Assembly: GCA_019113645.1 (NCBI GenBank)
Contig: DXGZ01000107.1
Span: 1 to 53,575, forward strand
DNA from: Candidatus Mediterraneibacter vanvlietii
GTDB lineage: Bacteria; Bacillota; Clostridia; Lachnospirales; Lachnospiraceae
Direction of reading: 5' to 3'
Length of the DNA: 53,575 bases
Shown: positions 41,165-50,544 of the stretch, one piece after another
Layout: each line of letters begins with the position of its first letter
Position numbering within the stretch: position 1 is the first letter of the stretch
Notes under the pieces: model-generated
Told to the model about the DNA's origin: nothing
The model's database searches: none
Seen by the model: the letters and a program-made list of their open reading frames with translations, nothing else
Program-made: the position numbers and the translations under genes

Positions 41165-42274
41165 ATGGCGGAAAACCGGAAACGCAGGGCAGGAGCGCTT
41201 CTGTTCTGGCCGCTGATCTTTCTCTGCGGAGCCGTTACCTGGTATCTTGCACAGAGCTATCAGGAAGAGAGGGCAATCTGGCAGGCGGAAGCGAGCACAT
41301 CCGCACTGGAGGGCGATACCGTTCTTCTGGGAGGAATGCCGGTGGGCATATATATGGAAACAGACGGAGTTATGGTGCTCAGCACCGAAGAAGTTGAAGC
41401 GCTGGACGGAAATGCATATGAGCCGGCAGCCACTCTTGTGCGGTCAGGCGACTATATTACAGCGGTGAACCACAACGAGATCGCGGGCAAAAAAGACCTT
41501 CTGGATGCTGTGGATGATATCAGAGGGGAAGAGATTGTTCTGACACTCAGAAGAGGGGAGGAGACGTTCGATGTGAGCATTTGTCCGGTGGAATACTCTC
41601 CTGATGAGTACCGGCTCGGAATATGGGTAAGAGACAACATCCAGGGACTCGGCACAGTCACATTTCTGACGGAACAGAGCCGTTTCGGCGCTCTTGGACA
41701 CGGAATCCACGACACTGACACCAATGTGCTGATGACCATATCGGACGGCACCGTATACCGGACAAGTATCGAGGATATCCGGAAAGGGTCGAACGGTTCG
41801 CCTGGGAGTATGGAAGGGATTATTGTCTATAACAATTATAATGTGCTGGGAACGATCGACAAGAATACGGAAGCCGGAATTTACGGGACTATCGACAGAA
41901 TCGATGAAGTGTTCGAAGAACAGATTCCGATAAAAACCGCCAAAAAGGAAGAGATCGTCGAAGGCGATGCGACAATCCGGTGTTATATCGACAATGAGCT
42001 CAAAGAGTATGATATCCAGGTGACAGACGTCGACACGTCCTCATCTGAAATCAACAAAGGCCTTGTCATCCAGGTGACAGATCCGGAACTTCTTGAAAAA
42101 ACAGGAGGAATTATCCAGGGAATGAGCGGCAGTCCTATTATTCAGAACGGAAAGCTGATCGGCGCAGTGACACATGTGTTCGTGCAGGATTCGACAATGG
42201 GATACGGAATATTTATAGAAAATATGTTAAATCAGGTCGAATCGTCTGATATGTCGAAAATGATGTCGAATTAG
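41165..42274 (+). CDS. spoIVB: SpoIVB peptidase
   Basis: The 369-residue serine protease of forespore origin has an N-terminal membrane helix (about residues 10-29), a PDZ domain (about 90-145) and the S55 catalytic domain. Active-site candidates are His179 in FGALGHGIHD and Ser323 in GMSGSPI. SpoIVB triggers pro-sigma-K processing across the forespore membranes. GAAAGGAAGTGAAAGT precedes the ATG. The last codons contain two 0A-box-like sequences that belong to the spo0A control region. Confidence 0.95.
   Translation: MAENRKRRAGALLFWPLIFLCGAVTWYLAQSYQEERAIWQAEASTSALEGDTVLLGGMPVGIYMETDGVMVLSTEEVEALDGNAYEPAATLVRSGDYITAVNHNEIAGKKDLLDAVDDIRGEEIVLTLRRGEETFDVSICPVEYSPDEYRLGIWVRDNIQGLGTVTFLTEQSRFGALGHGIHDTDTNVLMTISDGTVYRTSIEDIRKGSNGSPGSMEGIIVYNNYNVLGTIDKNTEAGIYGTIDRIDEVFEEQIPIKTAKKEEIVEGDATIRCYIDNELKEYDIQVTDVDTSSSEINKGLVIQVTDPELLEKTGGIIQGMSGSPIIQNGKLIGAVTHVFVQDSTMGYGIFIENMLNQVESSDMSKMMSN
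42251..42270 (+). promoter_or_regulatory. pair of candidate Spo0A-binding boxes before spo0A
   Basis: Two ATGTCGAA copies (42251-42258 and 42263-42270) match the 0A box TGNCGAA. They are separated start-to-start by 12 bases and lie in the final codons of spoIVB, 20-39 bases upstream of the spo0A -35. They fit autoregulation of spo0A, as described in Bacillus. Confidence 0.6.
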
Positions 42275-42289
42275 TGCTACAAAATCTCC

Positions 42290-42318
42290 TTGATTCCGCA
42301 TTTTTACCCGGATATAAT
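42290..42318 (+). promoter_or_regulatory. sigma-A-type promoter of spo0A
   Basis: TTGATT (42290-42295), 17 bases and a perfect TATAAT (42313-42318) lie 52 bases before the ATG at 42370. I saw no clear sigma-H element. Confidence 0.75.
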
Positions 42319-42369
42319 AACGCTTGTGGTGCTTGAAGTGAGGTTCTCGAATCTAAAGGAGAGCAGGGA

Positions 42370-43161
42370 ATGGAACATTTGAGTGTGGCCATCGCTGATG
42401 ACAATCAGAAAATACTGGATGTTCTGGGCGAGATCATCAGCACGGATAAAGAGCTGGATTTAGTCGGAAAGGCAAAAAACGGCGAAGAGATGTGTCAGAT
42501 CATCAAAGACAGACAGCCGGATGTTGTTCTTCTCGATCTGATCATGCCGAAAATGGATGGTTTGACTGTAATGGAGCAGGTGAATCAGGATCATTTTGTC
42601 AATAAACGTCCGTATTTTATCGTGATCACAGCGGTAGGCCAGGAAAAGATAACGGAAGATGCCTTCAATAAAGGAGCAAACTACTACGTGATGAAACCGT
42701 TCAACAACAATATGCTTTTGGAACGCATAAAATCCGTAAGAAAAATGTCCAGAAATTCCGAAAAAAGAACAGAAGACACTTCCGCTGTCGGTTCCTCCGG
42801 AGGGGAGAACCTGGAAAGCCGTGTGACAAACATGCTGCATGAGATCGGTATTCCTGCGCATATAAAAGGTTATCATTATCTGAGGGACGCGATCATTATG
42901 GCAGTAAATGACATGGATGTGCTCAATGCGATTACGAAGATTCTTTATCCTACGGTGGCTAAGAAGTATCAGACAACTTCCAGCCGTGTGGAGAGGGCCA
43001 TACGGCATGCCATCGAGGTGGCGTGGAGCAGGGGGAAGCTCGATACGCTTGACGAACTTTTCGGCTATACGGTCAGCACAGGGAAAGGAAAGCCGACGAA
43101 TTCAGAGTTCATTGCTCTGATCGCAGATACCATACAATTAGAGTACAGACACAGAAACTGA
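42370..43161 (+). CDS. spo0A: sporulation master regulator Spo0A
   Basis: The 263-residue response regulator has a receiver domain with the acidic pocket Asp10-Asp11 and phosphoacceptor Asp56 ([14 protein letters not shown]), a conserved Lys in YVMKPF, then the linker and DNA-binding domain. The recognition helix region [20 protein letters not shown] is characteristic of Spo0A. Phosphorylated Spo0A turns on early sporulation genes through 0A boxes. Clostridial Spo0A is normally charged by orphan kinases; no kinase gene is in the window. AAAGGAGAGCAGGGA precedes the ATG. The call is certain. Confidence 0.98.
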   Translation: MEHLSVAIADDNQKILDVLGEIISTDKELDLVGKAKNGEEMCQIIKDRQPDVVLLDLIMPKMDGLTVMEQVNQDHFVNKRPYFIVITAVGQEKITEDAFNKGANYYVMKPFNNNMLLERIKSVRKMSRNSEKRTEDTSAVGSSGGENLESRVTNMLHEIGIPAHIKGYHYLRDAIIMAVNDMDVLNAITKILYPTVAKKYQTTSSRVERAIRHAIEVAWSRGKLDTLDELFGYTVSTGKGKPTNSEFIALIADTIQLEYRHRN

Positions 43162-43214
43162 CAGGAAAATTAACGGGGACAGAGGAATTGTGTTAAATTA
43201 AAGCGATAAAATCC

Positions 43215-43243
43215 TTTTCAACTCACAGGTTATGGGGTATAAT
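43215..43243 (+). promoter_or_regulatory. sigma-A-type promoter of glgA
   Basis: TTTTCA (43215-43220), 17 bases and TATAAT (43238-43243) precede the ATG at 43297 by 53 bases. There is no obvious terminator after spo0A, so part of the glgA message may come from upstream. Confidence 0.65.
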
Positions 43244-43296
43244 ATTCAGTGAGATAGCCTTGTACGGCGATTAATGCAAAAATGGAGGATCGTGAT

Positions 43297-44745
43297 ATGA
43301 AAAACATTTTGTTTGCTGCGTCAGAGTGCGTCCCGTTTATCAAGACCGGGGGACTTGCCGATGTTGTAGGCTCCCTTCCTAAAGATTTTGACAAACAGAG
43401 ATATGATGTAAGAGTTGTGCTTCCGAACTACACATGCATGAAGCAGGAGTGGAAAGAAAAACTGGAATACGTGACCCATTTCTATATGGATATCGCAGGT
43501 CAGAACCAGTATGTCGGAGTGCTGAAGATCGAGCTTGACGGCATTACATTTTATTTTATTGACAATGAGCATTATTTCAGCGGTTTTGCGCCGTATGACG
43601 GAGATCCGAAGTGGAATATCGAGAAATTTGCTTTCTTCTCAAAAGCGGTTTTGAGTATCCTTCCGGTGATTGGCTTCCGGCCGGACCTTATCCACTGTCA
43701 TGACTGGCAGACAGGTCTGATTCCGGTTTATCTGGACAATTTCAGATATCTCGGAGAGTATTACCGCGGAATCAAGACAGTTATGACGATACATAACCTG
43801 AAATTCCAGGGTGTTTGGGATACAAAGACAGTGAGAGGCATTACAGGTCTTCCGGAGTATTATTTCGTGCCGGATAAGATGGAGGCTTACAAAGATGCGA
43901 ACCTGTTAAAGGGCGGTATTGTATATGCCGATAAGGTAACGACTGTCAGCAACAGCTATGCGGAAGAGATTAAGACTCCGTTCTACGGAGAGGGACTGGA
44001 CGGACTGATGTCCGCGAGATCGAACGATCTGTGCGGTATTGTCAATGGTCTTGATTATGATGACTGGAATCCGGAGACAGACAACCGCATCGCAAAGAAT
44101 TTCAATATTGAAAATTTCCGCAAGAATAAACCGATGAACAAGGCTGCTCTTCAGGAGGAGCTTGGACTTGAGAGAGACCCGAAGGTCATGGTGATCGGTA
44201 TGGTATCCAGACTGACAGATCAGAAAGGATTTGACCTTGTGGATTATATAATGGATGAGCTCTGTCAGGATGCGGTACAGATTGTAGTACTCGGAACCGG
44301 TGATGTGAAATACGAGAACATGTTCCGTCACTTTGCATGGAAGTATTCAGGAAGAGTTTCAGCAAACATTTATTATTCTGATGAGCTCTCCCACAAGATC
44401 TATGCTTCCTGTGACGCGTTCCTTATGCCGTCGCTGTTCGAGCCATGCGGTCTGAGCCAGCTGATGAGCCTTCGCTACGGTACGCTCCCGATTGTACGTG
44501 AGACCGGAGGACTCAGAGACACAGTACAGCCGTATAATGAATTCGAGAAGACCGGAACAGGATTCAGTTTCTGCAACTACAATGCGCATGAGATGCTGAA
44601 CACTATCCGCTATGCAGAGAGAATCTACTATGACAGAAAGAGAGACTGGAACAAGATCGTTGAGCGTGCGATGAGCCAGGACTTCTCATGGAAGAATTCT
44701 GCTGCGCAGTATGAAAATCTTTACAGAGAGCTGATCGGAGAGTAA
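43297..44745 (+). CDS. glgA: glycogen synthase (ADP-glucose)
   Basis: The 482-residue GT5 glycosyltransferase extends alpha-1,4-glucan from ADP-glucose. The KTGGL nucleotide-binding motif is at residues 16-20, with ITVYTIHNLKFQG-like text (TVMTIHNLKFQGVW) and the C-terminal EPCGLSQLMSLRYGTLPIVRETGG catalytic Glu region. It is a stand-alone gene; no glgC or glgD is beside it. GGAGG lies upstream of ATG 43297; an ATG at 43282 is possible but lacks a good site. Confidence 0.95.
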   Translation: MKNILFAASECVPFIKTGGLADVVGSLPKDFDKQRYDVRVVLPNYTCMKQEWKEKLEYVTHFYMDIAGQNQYVGVLKIELDGITFYFIDNEHYFSGFAPYDGDPKWNIEKFAFFSKAVLSILPVIGFRPDLIHCHDWQTGLIPVYLDNFRYLGEYYRGIKTVMTIHNLKFQGVWDTKTVRGITGLPEYYFVPDKMEAYKDANLLKGGIVYADKVTTVSNSYAEEIKTPFYGEGLDGLMSARSNDLCGIVNGLDYDDWNPETDNRIAKNFNIENFRKNKPMNKAALQEELGLERDPKVMVIGMVSRLTDQKGFDLVDYIMDELCQDAVQIVVLGTGDVKYENMFRHFAWKYSGRVSANIYYSDELSHKIYASCDAFLMPSLFEPCGLSQLMSLRYGTLPIVRETGGLRDTVQPYNEFEKTGTGFSFCNYNAHEMLNTIRYAERIYYDRKRDWNKIVERAMSQDFSWKNSAAQYENLYRELIGE

Positions 44746-44784
44746 AGTCAGAAGACAGCCGGAAGACAGGAGTATACGAATCAG

Positions 44785-45654
44785 ATGAAGATTATTGACA
44801 GACTTAAGGAAGACAGGATACATATCTCATTTGAAGTTTTTCCGCCAAAGACTGATGAAGGATATCATAAAGTTATTGATGCGACGGATGAGATCGCGAA
44901 ACTGAATCCGGCGTTTATCAGCGTAACGTATGGGGCGGGCGGAGGCACCAGCAAAAATACGGCAAAGATCGCGTCTCATATCAAAGACGATCTGAATGTA
45001 TTGAGCCTTGCCCATCTTACCTGCGCTTCATCTACAAAGGACGAGGTGCGCCAGGTTATAGAGAACTTAAAAAAACTGGGAATAGAGAATATCCTCGCAC
45101 TGCGCGGGGATATTCTTCCTGGAATCAGATTTCCGGACGAAACACGTTTTCGCTACGCTTATGAACTGGTTGAAGAGATCCATAAGCATGGGGATTTCTG
45201 TGTCGGTGCCGCATGTTATCCGGAAGGACATGTGGAGAATGAACATAAGGCGGATGACATCAGGTATCTGAAACAGAAAGTGGACAGCGGTGTGGATTTT
45301 CTGACAACACAGATGTTTTTCGACAATGATATCCATTACAATTTTCTTTACAGGATCAGGGAGGCGGGGATCACGGTGCCGGTTCTTCCTGGAATCATGC
45401 CGATTACCAGTGCTTCACAGATGAAGAGGAGCCAGGAACTGTCCGGAACTGTATTCCCGAGGAGATTTCTCTCCATCCTTGACCGTTTCGGAGGATCACC
45501 CGGGGCGATGAGACAGGCGGGTATTGCATACGCAACAGATCAGATTATAGATCTCCTTGCGAACGGAGTGAAGAATATCCATATATATTCTATGAACAAG
45601 CCGGATGTGGCAGCGGCAATTATGAATAACCTGTCAGAAATAATCAAAGCGTAG
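44785..45654 (+). CDS. metF: methylenetetrahydrofolate reductase
   Basis: The 289-residue flavoprotein (beta/alpha barrel) reduces 5,10-methylene-THF to 5-methyl-THF, the methyl donor of MetH. The opening ISFEVFPPKTDEG and the folate/flavin motifs LSLAHLTCASSTKDEV and ILALRGDILPG are diagnostic, with FGGSPGAMRQAGI at the end. It is followed by the activation domain and metH, which use its product. GACAGGAG lies 12 bases before the ATG, a little far. Confidence 0.96.
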   Translation: MKIIDRLKEDRIHISFEVFPPKTDEGYHKVIDATDEIAKLNPAFISVTYGAGGGTSKNTAKIASHIKDDLNVLSLAHLTCASSTKDEVRQVIENLKKLGIENILALRGDILPGIRFPDETRFRYAYELVEEIHKHGDFCVGAACYPEGHVENEHKADDIRYLKQKVDSGVDFLTTQMFFDNDIHYNFLYRIREAGITVPVLPGIMPITSASQMKRSQELSGTVFPRRFLSILDRFGGSPGAMRQAGIAYATDQIIDLLANGVKNIHIYSMNKPDVAAAIMNNLSEIIKA

Positions 45655-45663
45655 GTGAAACGG

Positions 45664-46308
45664 ATGGAAGAACGAATCATAAAGGAAGCCATCCGCTATC
45701 TGGGATATGGAAGAAATACGGCAGATGATCGGACTCTCGCCATGATCGATGAAGCGTTTGCTGACATTGAGAAAGCAGCGGGACCCAAATCCATCTGCCG
45801 CATTTTTAATATGGAACAGGATGCGGACGGGCAGATCATAATAGGAAAAATGAAAATCACAAGCAGGAGCCTCAGCAGAAATCTGAGAGGGTGTACGAAA
45901 GTGATTCTTTTTGGAGCAACGCTCGGAATCGGGGTTGACCGCATCATAACACGGGCTTCTCTGACAGATATGAGTAAAGCTGTGGTTCTTCAGGCATGTG
46001 CGGCAGCCTGCCTGGAAGAATTCTGCGATATGGAACAGGCCAGACTGGCAGAAGAACTGGAGGCAGAAGGGCTTTACCTGCGCCCGCGGTTCAGTCCGGG
46101 GTACGGGGACTTTGACATTGCGTTTCAGAAGCCGCTTATGCAGATGCTGGACTGCGCAAAGAGTATTGGACTTACAATGACAGACAGTTATATGATGACG
46201 CCGACCAAATCCGTGACAGCGCTGATCGGGGCAGGCACGATGAAGATAAGATGTCCGGCGGCAGGCTGTGAATCCTGTGGAAAAACAGATTGTGAATACA
46301 GAAGATAA
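45664..46308 (+). CDS. stand-alone MetH reactivation (S-adenosylmethionine-binding) domain
   Basis: The 214-residue protein resembles only the C-terminal activation domain of cobalamin-dependent methionine synthase, which binds S-adenosylmethionine and remethylates oxidised cobalamin. Seen here are YLRPRFSPGYGDFDI, which mirrors the R-P-x-x-G-Y loop, and MTDSYMMTPTKSVTALIG. The C-terminus ends in a Cys-rich patch (CPAAGCESCGKTDCEY) that may bind metal. AGGTGA lies 7 bases before the ATG at 45664; the GTG at 45655 is less likely. It sits between metF and metH and clearly replaces the missing domain of the latter. Confidence 0.88.
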   Translation: MEERIIKEAIRYLGYGRNTADDRTLAMIDEAFADIEKAAGPKSICRIFNMEQDADGQIIIGKMKITSRSLSRNLRGCTKVILFGATLGIGVDRIITRASLTDMSKAVVLQACAAACLEEFCDMEQARLAEELEAEGLYLRPRFSPGYGDFDIAFQKPLMQMLDCAKSIGLTMTDSYMMTPTKSVTALIGAGTMKIRCPAAGCESCGKTDCEYRR

Positions 46309-46333
46309 ATAAGACAGCGGAAAGGATAATGAC

Positions 46334-48775
46334 ATGATCAGAGAACGATTGGGAAAAGAACTGCTTTATTTCGACGGTGGAATGGGAACTCTTCTTCAGG
46401 AGAAGGGGCTTGCCCCGGGCGAGCTGCCTGAGAAGTGGAATATAACACATCCGGAAGAAATACGGAGCATCCACAGAGCTTATATTGATGCGGGAAGCGA
46501 TATTGTACTGACGAATACTTTCGGTGCAAATGCCCTGAAATTTCATGATGATTCCTGCAGTCTTGAACAGATCGTAAATGCGGCAGTCAGACATGTGAAA
46601 GAGGCGGCAGCGGCTTCTGGAACAGAGCGGAGAATTTACACGGCACTTGATATCGGACCGACAGGGAAACTCTTAAAACCAATGGGGGATCTGGAATTTG
46701 AGACAGCGTATGATGCGTTTAAAGAAGTGATGATACTGGGAGAACGGGCAGGTGCGGATCTGATCCATATCGAAACAATGAGCGACACCTATGAACTGAA
46801 GGCAGCGGTACTGGCCGCAAAAGAGAATACCTCTCTGCCGGTGTTCGCGACAACGATCTATGATGAGCGGGGGAAACTTCTGACCGGAGCGGATGTCCCG
46901 TCCGTCATCGCCATGCTGGAAGGTCTGAGAGTGGACGCGCTCGGCATCAACTGCGGTCTGGGCCCGGAACAGATGATTCCCGTGCTGGAAGAATATCTGA
47001 AATATTCTTCCCTTCCTGTGATTGTAAAGCCGAATGCAGGTCTTCCGAAACAGAAGAACGGAGAGACATATTATGATGTTCTTCCGGATGAGTTCGCGGA
47101 TCTGATGCAAAGGATCGCTGAAATGGGCGCGTCGGTAATCGGCGGATGCTGCGGTACAACACCGGAACATATCAGGGTGATGGCAGAAAGATGCCGGGGC
47201 GTGAAGGTGATTCCGCCCTCTGAAAAAGAGTATACCGTCATCTCTTCTTACGGAAAGAGCGTATTTCTTGGTACTGGTTCCAGAATCATCGGCGAGCGGA
47301 TTAATCCTACGGGAAAGAAGCGGTTTAAACAGGCGCTCAAAGAGCATGATCTGGAGTATATACTTCGGGAAGGAATCGCCCAGCAGGATGCTGGAGCGCA
47401 TATTCTCGACGTCAATGTAGGACTTCCGGATATTGATGAGACTTCCATGATGAGAGAAGTGGTTCAGGAACTGCAGAGCGTAGTCAACCTCCCCCTTCAG
47501 ATTGACACTGTGGATGCGAAGGCGATGGAAGCAGCGCTTCGGATTTATAACGGAAAAGCGATGATCAATTCCGTCAGCGGGAAGCAGGAATCCATGGATA
47601 AAGTATTCCCTCTGATTCAGAAATACGGCGGTGTTGTCGTGGGGCTGACACTCGATGAGGACGGGATACCGGATACGGCGGAAGGAAGAGTCAGAATCGC
47701 GGAGAAGATTATCCGGGAGGCTGCAAAATACGGCATTAAAAAGAAAGAGATTGTAATCGATGCCCTTGCAATGACGATCAGTTCCGAGCCGGAAGGCGCA
47801 AAAGTTACACTGGATACTCTGCGTCGCCTGCGGGACGATATCGGTGTAAATACGGTGCTTGGTGTATCGAATATTTCCTTCGGGCTGCCTTCCCGGCCGG
47901 TCGTGAACGCGGCGTTCTATACAATGGCGATGATGAACGGCCTGAGCGCCGGGATTATCAATCCGATGTCAGAAGATATGATGAAGGCGTGGTATGCATA
48001 CCATGCGCTGATGAATCTGGACAGCAACTGTGAGAAATATATCGCAAAATATGCTGTTTCCAGTGAGACTTCCGGGAAAGCGTCAGTTCCCGGAAGTGCA
48101 TCCGGGTCGGGTGCGGCATCCGCGTTGTCAGGAGGAGCATCAGGAACCGGCGCATCATCCGTGACACTGAAAGACGCCATTATAAAAGGATTGAAGGAAG
48201 ACGCTGCGGTTACAACAAAAGAACAGCTGTCCTCCAGAGAACCTCTCGATATCATCAATGAAGAACTGATTCCGGCACTGAATCATGTGGGAGACGGATT
48301 TGAGAAAGGAACTGTGTTCCTGCCGCAGCTTCTGATGAGCGCTGAGGCGGCGAAGGCGGCGTTTGCCGTGCTGAAAGAGCAGATGGACAGAAGCGGCGAA
48401 GTTCAGGAAAAGCGGGGAACCGTTGTACTCGCTACTGTAAAGGGCGACATTCACGACATTGGGAAAAATATCGTGAAAGTACTTCTTGAAAATTACAGTT
48501 TCGATGTCATAGATCTCGGAAAGGATGTCCCGCCGGAAAAGATTGTGGAGACAGTACTTGAAAAGCAGATACGCCTTGTCGGACTGAGCGCCCTTATGAC
48601 GACAACGGTTGTCAGCATGGAGGAGACGATCCGCCAGCTCCGGGATCAGGCGCCGGAGTGCCGTGTGATGGTTGGAGGAGCGGTTCTGAATCAGGAGTAC
48701 GCGGACATGATCGGCGCTGATTTCTACGGGAAAGACGCAATGCAGTCTGTCCACTATGCCCAGGAAATACTGTAA
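46334..48775 (+). CDS. metH: cobalamin-dependent methionine synthase without activation domain
   Basis: The 813-residue protein has three parts: a homocysteine-binding domain with zinc cysteines (GINCGLGP; GGCCGTTP, about 269-275), a pterin/methyl-THF domain (about 310-575) and a B12 domain with the cobalamin histidine DIHDIGKN (about 705-712). A low-complexity Ser/Gly/Ala linker (about residues 585-611) joins the second and third. Full-length MetH is about 1200 residues; the missing activation domain is encoded by the separate gene upstream. AAAGGATAATGAC precedes the ATG. A terminator hairpin follows. Confidence 0.94.
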   Translation: MIRERLGKELLYFDGGMGTLLQEKGLAPGELPEKWNITHPEEIRSIHRAYIDAGSDIVLTNTFGANALKFHDDSCSLEQIVNAAVRHVKEAAAASGTERRIYTALDIGPTGKLLKPMGDLEFETAYDAFKEVMILGERAGADLIHIETMSDTYELKAAVLAAKENTSLPVFATTIYDERGKLLTGADVPSVIAMLEGLRVDALGINCGLGPEQMIPVLEEYLKYSSLPVIVKPNAGLPKQKNGETYYDVLPDEFADLMQRIAEMGASVIGGCCGTTPEHIRVMAERCRGVKVIPPSEKEYTVISSYGKSVFLGTGSRIIGERINPTGKKRFKQALKEHDLEYILREGIAQQDAGAHILDVNVGLPDIDETSMMREVVQELQSVVNLPLQIDTVDAKAMEAALRIYNGKAMINSVSGKQESMDKVFPLIQKYGGVVVGLTLDEDGIPDTAEGRVRIAEKIIREAAKYGIKKKEIVIDALAMTISSEPEGAKVTLDTLRRLRDDIGVNTVLGVSNISFGLPSRPVVNAAFYTMAMMNGLSAGIINPMSEDMMKAWYAYHALMNLDSNCEKYIAKYAVSSETSGKASVPGSASGSGAASALSGGASGTGASSVTLKDAIIKGLKEDAAVTTKEQLSSREPLDIINEELIPALNHVGDGFEKGTVFLPQLLMSAEAAKAAFAVLKEQMDRSGEVQEKRGTVVLATVKGDIHDIGKNIVKVLLENYSFDVIDLGKDVPPEKIVETVLEKQIRLVGLSALMTTTVVSMEETIRQLRDQAPECRVMVGGAVLNQEYADMIGADFYGKDAMQSVHYAQEIL

Positions 48776-48786
48776 CACCTGTTATG

Positions 48787-48844
48787 CTGCTGTTCACACC
48801 TGAGTACTTATTGCGGAGTACGGTGCGGACAGCAGTATTGTTTC
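48787..48844 (+). terminator. terminator of the metF-metH group
   Basis: CTGCTGTTCACACC (48787-48800) pairs with GGTGCGGACAGCAG (48822-48835), with one mismatch and one G-U. An inner GTAC/GTAC pairing (48804-48807, 48818-48821) lies between, and a T-rich stretch follows (TATTGTTTCTTAATT). It is a plausible intrinsic terminator. Confidence 0.7.
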
Positions 48845-48900
48845 TTAATTAGTACAGAGTTTGTTAAAAAAATCACTGGGAAAATAAGTGCTGGCATGGT

Positions 48901-48946
48901 ATCATAAAAGGCAGGGAAAGTACAGGTCAAAACCGTACTTTATGAT
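48901..48946 (+). promoter_or_regulatory. palindromic operator or hairpin before the hydrogenase gene
   Basis: AAAGTAC-A-GGT (48917-48927) and ACC-GTACTTT (48932-48941) form a dyad with one bulge, and an outer pair ATCATAAA (48901-48908) with TTTATGAT (48939-48946) can pair alternatively. It lies 43-88 bases before the start codon and may be a repressor site or leader hairpin. It does not match the Rex or Fur consensus. Confidence 0.4.
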
Positions 48947-48988
48947 ATAGCAATTATTGAAATATGAATGGTTATGGAGGAAGAAAGT

Positions 48989-50440
48989 GTGAGGTACGTA
49001 GACGCAAACCTGATCAAAATCAAACATGCTGTTTTAGAGGAGGTTGCCAGGCTGGCATTTGCCGGAGAACTGGAAGAGCGGAAGGATGAAATTCCGTTTA
49101 AACTGATCCCGGGACCGACAGCCCAGTTCCGCTGCTGCATTTACAAAGAGCGTGAGATTATCCGGCAGAGGGTCCGTCTTGCAGAGGGGAAAGCTCCGGG
49201 ACCAAAAGATGATGGGAATGTAATTCAGGTAATCAGTTCTGCCTGTGAAGACTGTCCGATCTCCAGTTATACTGTGACGGAAAACTGTCAGAACTGTCTT
49301 GGAAAAGCCTGTATCAATGCATGTAAATTCGGCGCTATTGAACCAGGACGCCACCGCACCCATATCGATGCATCGAAATGTAAAGAGTGCGGAAAATGTG
49401 CGGAAGCCTGTCCGTACAATGCGATCGCTCATCTGAAGCGGCCGTGTAAGTTCAGCTGCCCGGTAGATGCGATCTACTATGACGAGAACGGCATCTCTGT
49501 AATTGATGAGGAGAAATGTATCCGCTGCGGAAGATGTGTTCACAGCTGCCCGTTCGGCGCAATCGGCTCCAAGACATGGATTGTGGATGTGATTAAAGCT
49601 CTCAAGTCAGGAAAGCCGGTTTATGCAATGGCAGCTCCTGCAACAGAAGGACAGTTCGGTGCGGAGATTACCATGGCCAGCTGGAAGAAAGCCATGAAGG
49701 AAGTCGGATTTACAGACTTCATAGAAGTCGGACTCGGCGGTGATCTGACAGCAAAAAGCGAGGCGGAAGAGTGGAAAGAGGCTTATCAGGAAGGCAAGAA
49801 GAAAGTGACTTCCTGCTGTCCGGGATTCGTCAATATGGTAAGGAGACATTTCCCGGAACTTAATGATGCAGTATCCACAACTGTTTCGCCGATGTGCGCT
49901 GTGTCCAGACTGGTCAAAGCAAAAGAGCCGGATGCGATCACTGTATTTATCGGACCATGTATGGCGAAGAAATCAGAGGTCGTGGACCAGAAGATCGAGG
50001 GTAATGCGGACTACGTGCTGACTTACAGTGAGATCCGCGCGATCATGCGCGCCAAAGGCGTTGCGCTTGAACCGGCTGAAAATACATATCAGGAGGCTTC
50101 TGTATTCGGAAAGAGATTCGGAAATTCAGGCGGTGTTACGGCTGCAGTTGTCCAGAGCCTGAAAGAATCCGGAAGTGATATTGATATTAAAGTCTGCAAG
50201 GCAAACGGCGCTGCTGAATGTAAGAAAGCGCTTCTGCTCATGAAGGTCGGACGTCTTCCGGAAGACTTTATCGAAGGTATGGCGTGTGAAGGCGGATGTG
50301 TGGGCGGTCCGAGTTCGTTCAAGGATCAGATGCTCGCCAAGAAGTCGCGTGACACACTGATCAAGGAAGCGGATGACAGGGGAATTTATAAAAACCTGAG
50401 CAATTACGATGAGGATTCCTTCTCCATGCACAGAGACTGA
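48989..50440 (+). CDS. monomeric [FeFe] hydrogenase, group-B-like
   Basis: The 483-residue protein has an N-terminal region, ferredoxin clusters (NCQNCLGKACINACKFGAI; CKECGKCAEACPYNAI; CIRCGRCVHSCPFGAI, about residues 95-185) and an H-cluster domain. The H-cluster motifs are L1 TSCCPGF (about 273; usual TSCCPxW), L2 IGPCMAKKSEV (about 321; usual MPCxxKxxE) and L3 GMACEGGCVGGPSS (about 429). These variants mark group B, whose electron partner and role are not established. Group B often lacks catalytic proof, so sensor, bifurcating and reversible roles remain open. GTG at 48989 lies 8 bases after GGAGG; the ATG at 48968 lacks a site. Maturases HydEFG are not in the window. Confidence 0.9.
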   Translation: MRYVDANLIKIKHAVLEEVARLAFAGELEERKDEIPFKLIPGPTAQFRCCIYKEREIIRQRVRLAEGKAPGPKDDGNVIQVISSACEDCPISSYTVTENCQNCLGKACINACKFGAIEPGRHRTHIDASKCKECGKCAEACPYNAIAHLKRPCKFSCPVDAIYYDENGISVIDEEKCIRCGRCVHSCPFGAIGSKTWIVDVIKALKSGKPVYAMAAPATEGQFGAEITMASWKKAMKEVGFTDFIEVGLGGDLTAKSEAEEWKEAYQEGKKKVTSCCPGFVNMVRRHFPELNDAVSTTVSPMCAVSRLVKAKEPDAITVFIGPCMAKKSEVVDQKIEGNADYVLTYSEIRAIMRAKGVALEPAENTYQEASVFGKRFGNSGGVTAAVVQSLKESGSDIDIKVCKANGAAECKKALLLMKVGRLPEDFIEGMACEGGCVGGPSSFKDQMLAKKSRDTLIKEADDRGIYKNLSNYDEDSFSMHRD

Positions 50441-50517
50441 GAACGTCAGCTTACGGGAGAGATTCCGGGGGCAGATGAAAGAAAACATATCAAAACAGAG
50501 AATGAATGACAGTTTGA

Positions 50518-50544
50518 GCGGACGCTTTTTCAGGCGTCCGCTTT
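50518..50544 (+). terminator. terminator of the hydrogenase gene
   Basis: GCGGACGC (50518-50525) and GCGTCCGC (50534-50541) form a perfect 8-base-pair stem with an 8-base loop, then TTT. The closing Ts also form the alaS -35. Confidence 0.7.

Noticed and set aside
44746-44784. SAM or B12 riboswitch before metF-metH
   Set aside because: The gap is only 39 bases, and no riboswitch core motifs are present there or upstream of metH.
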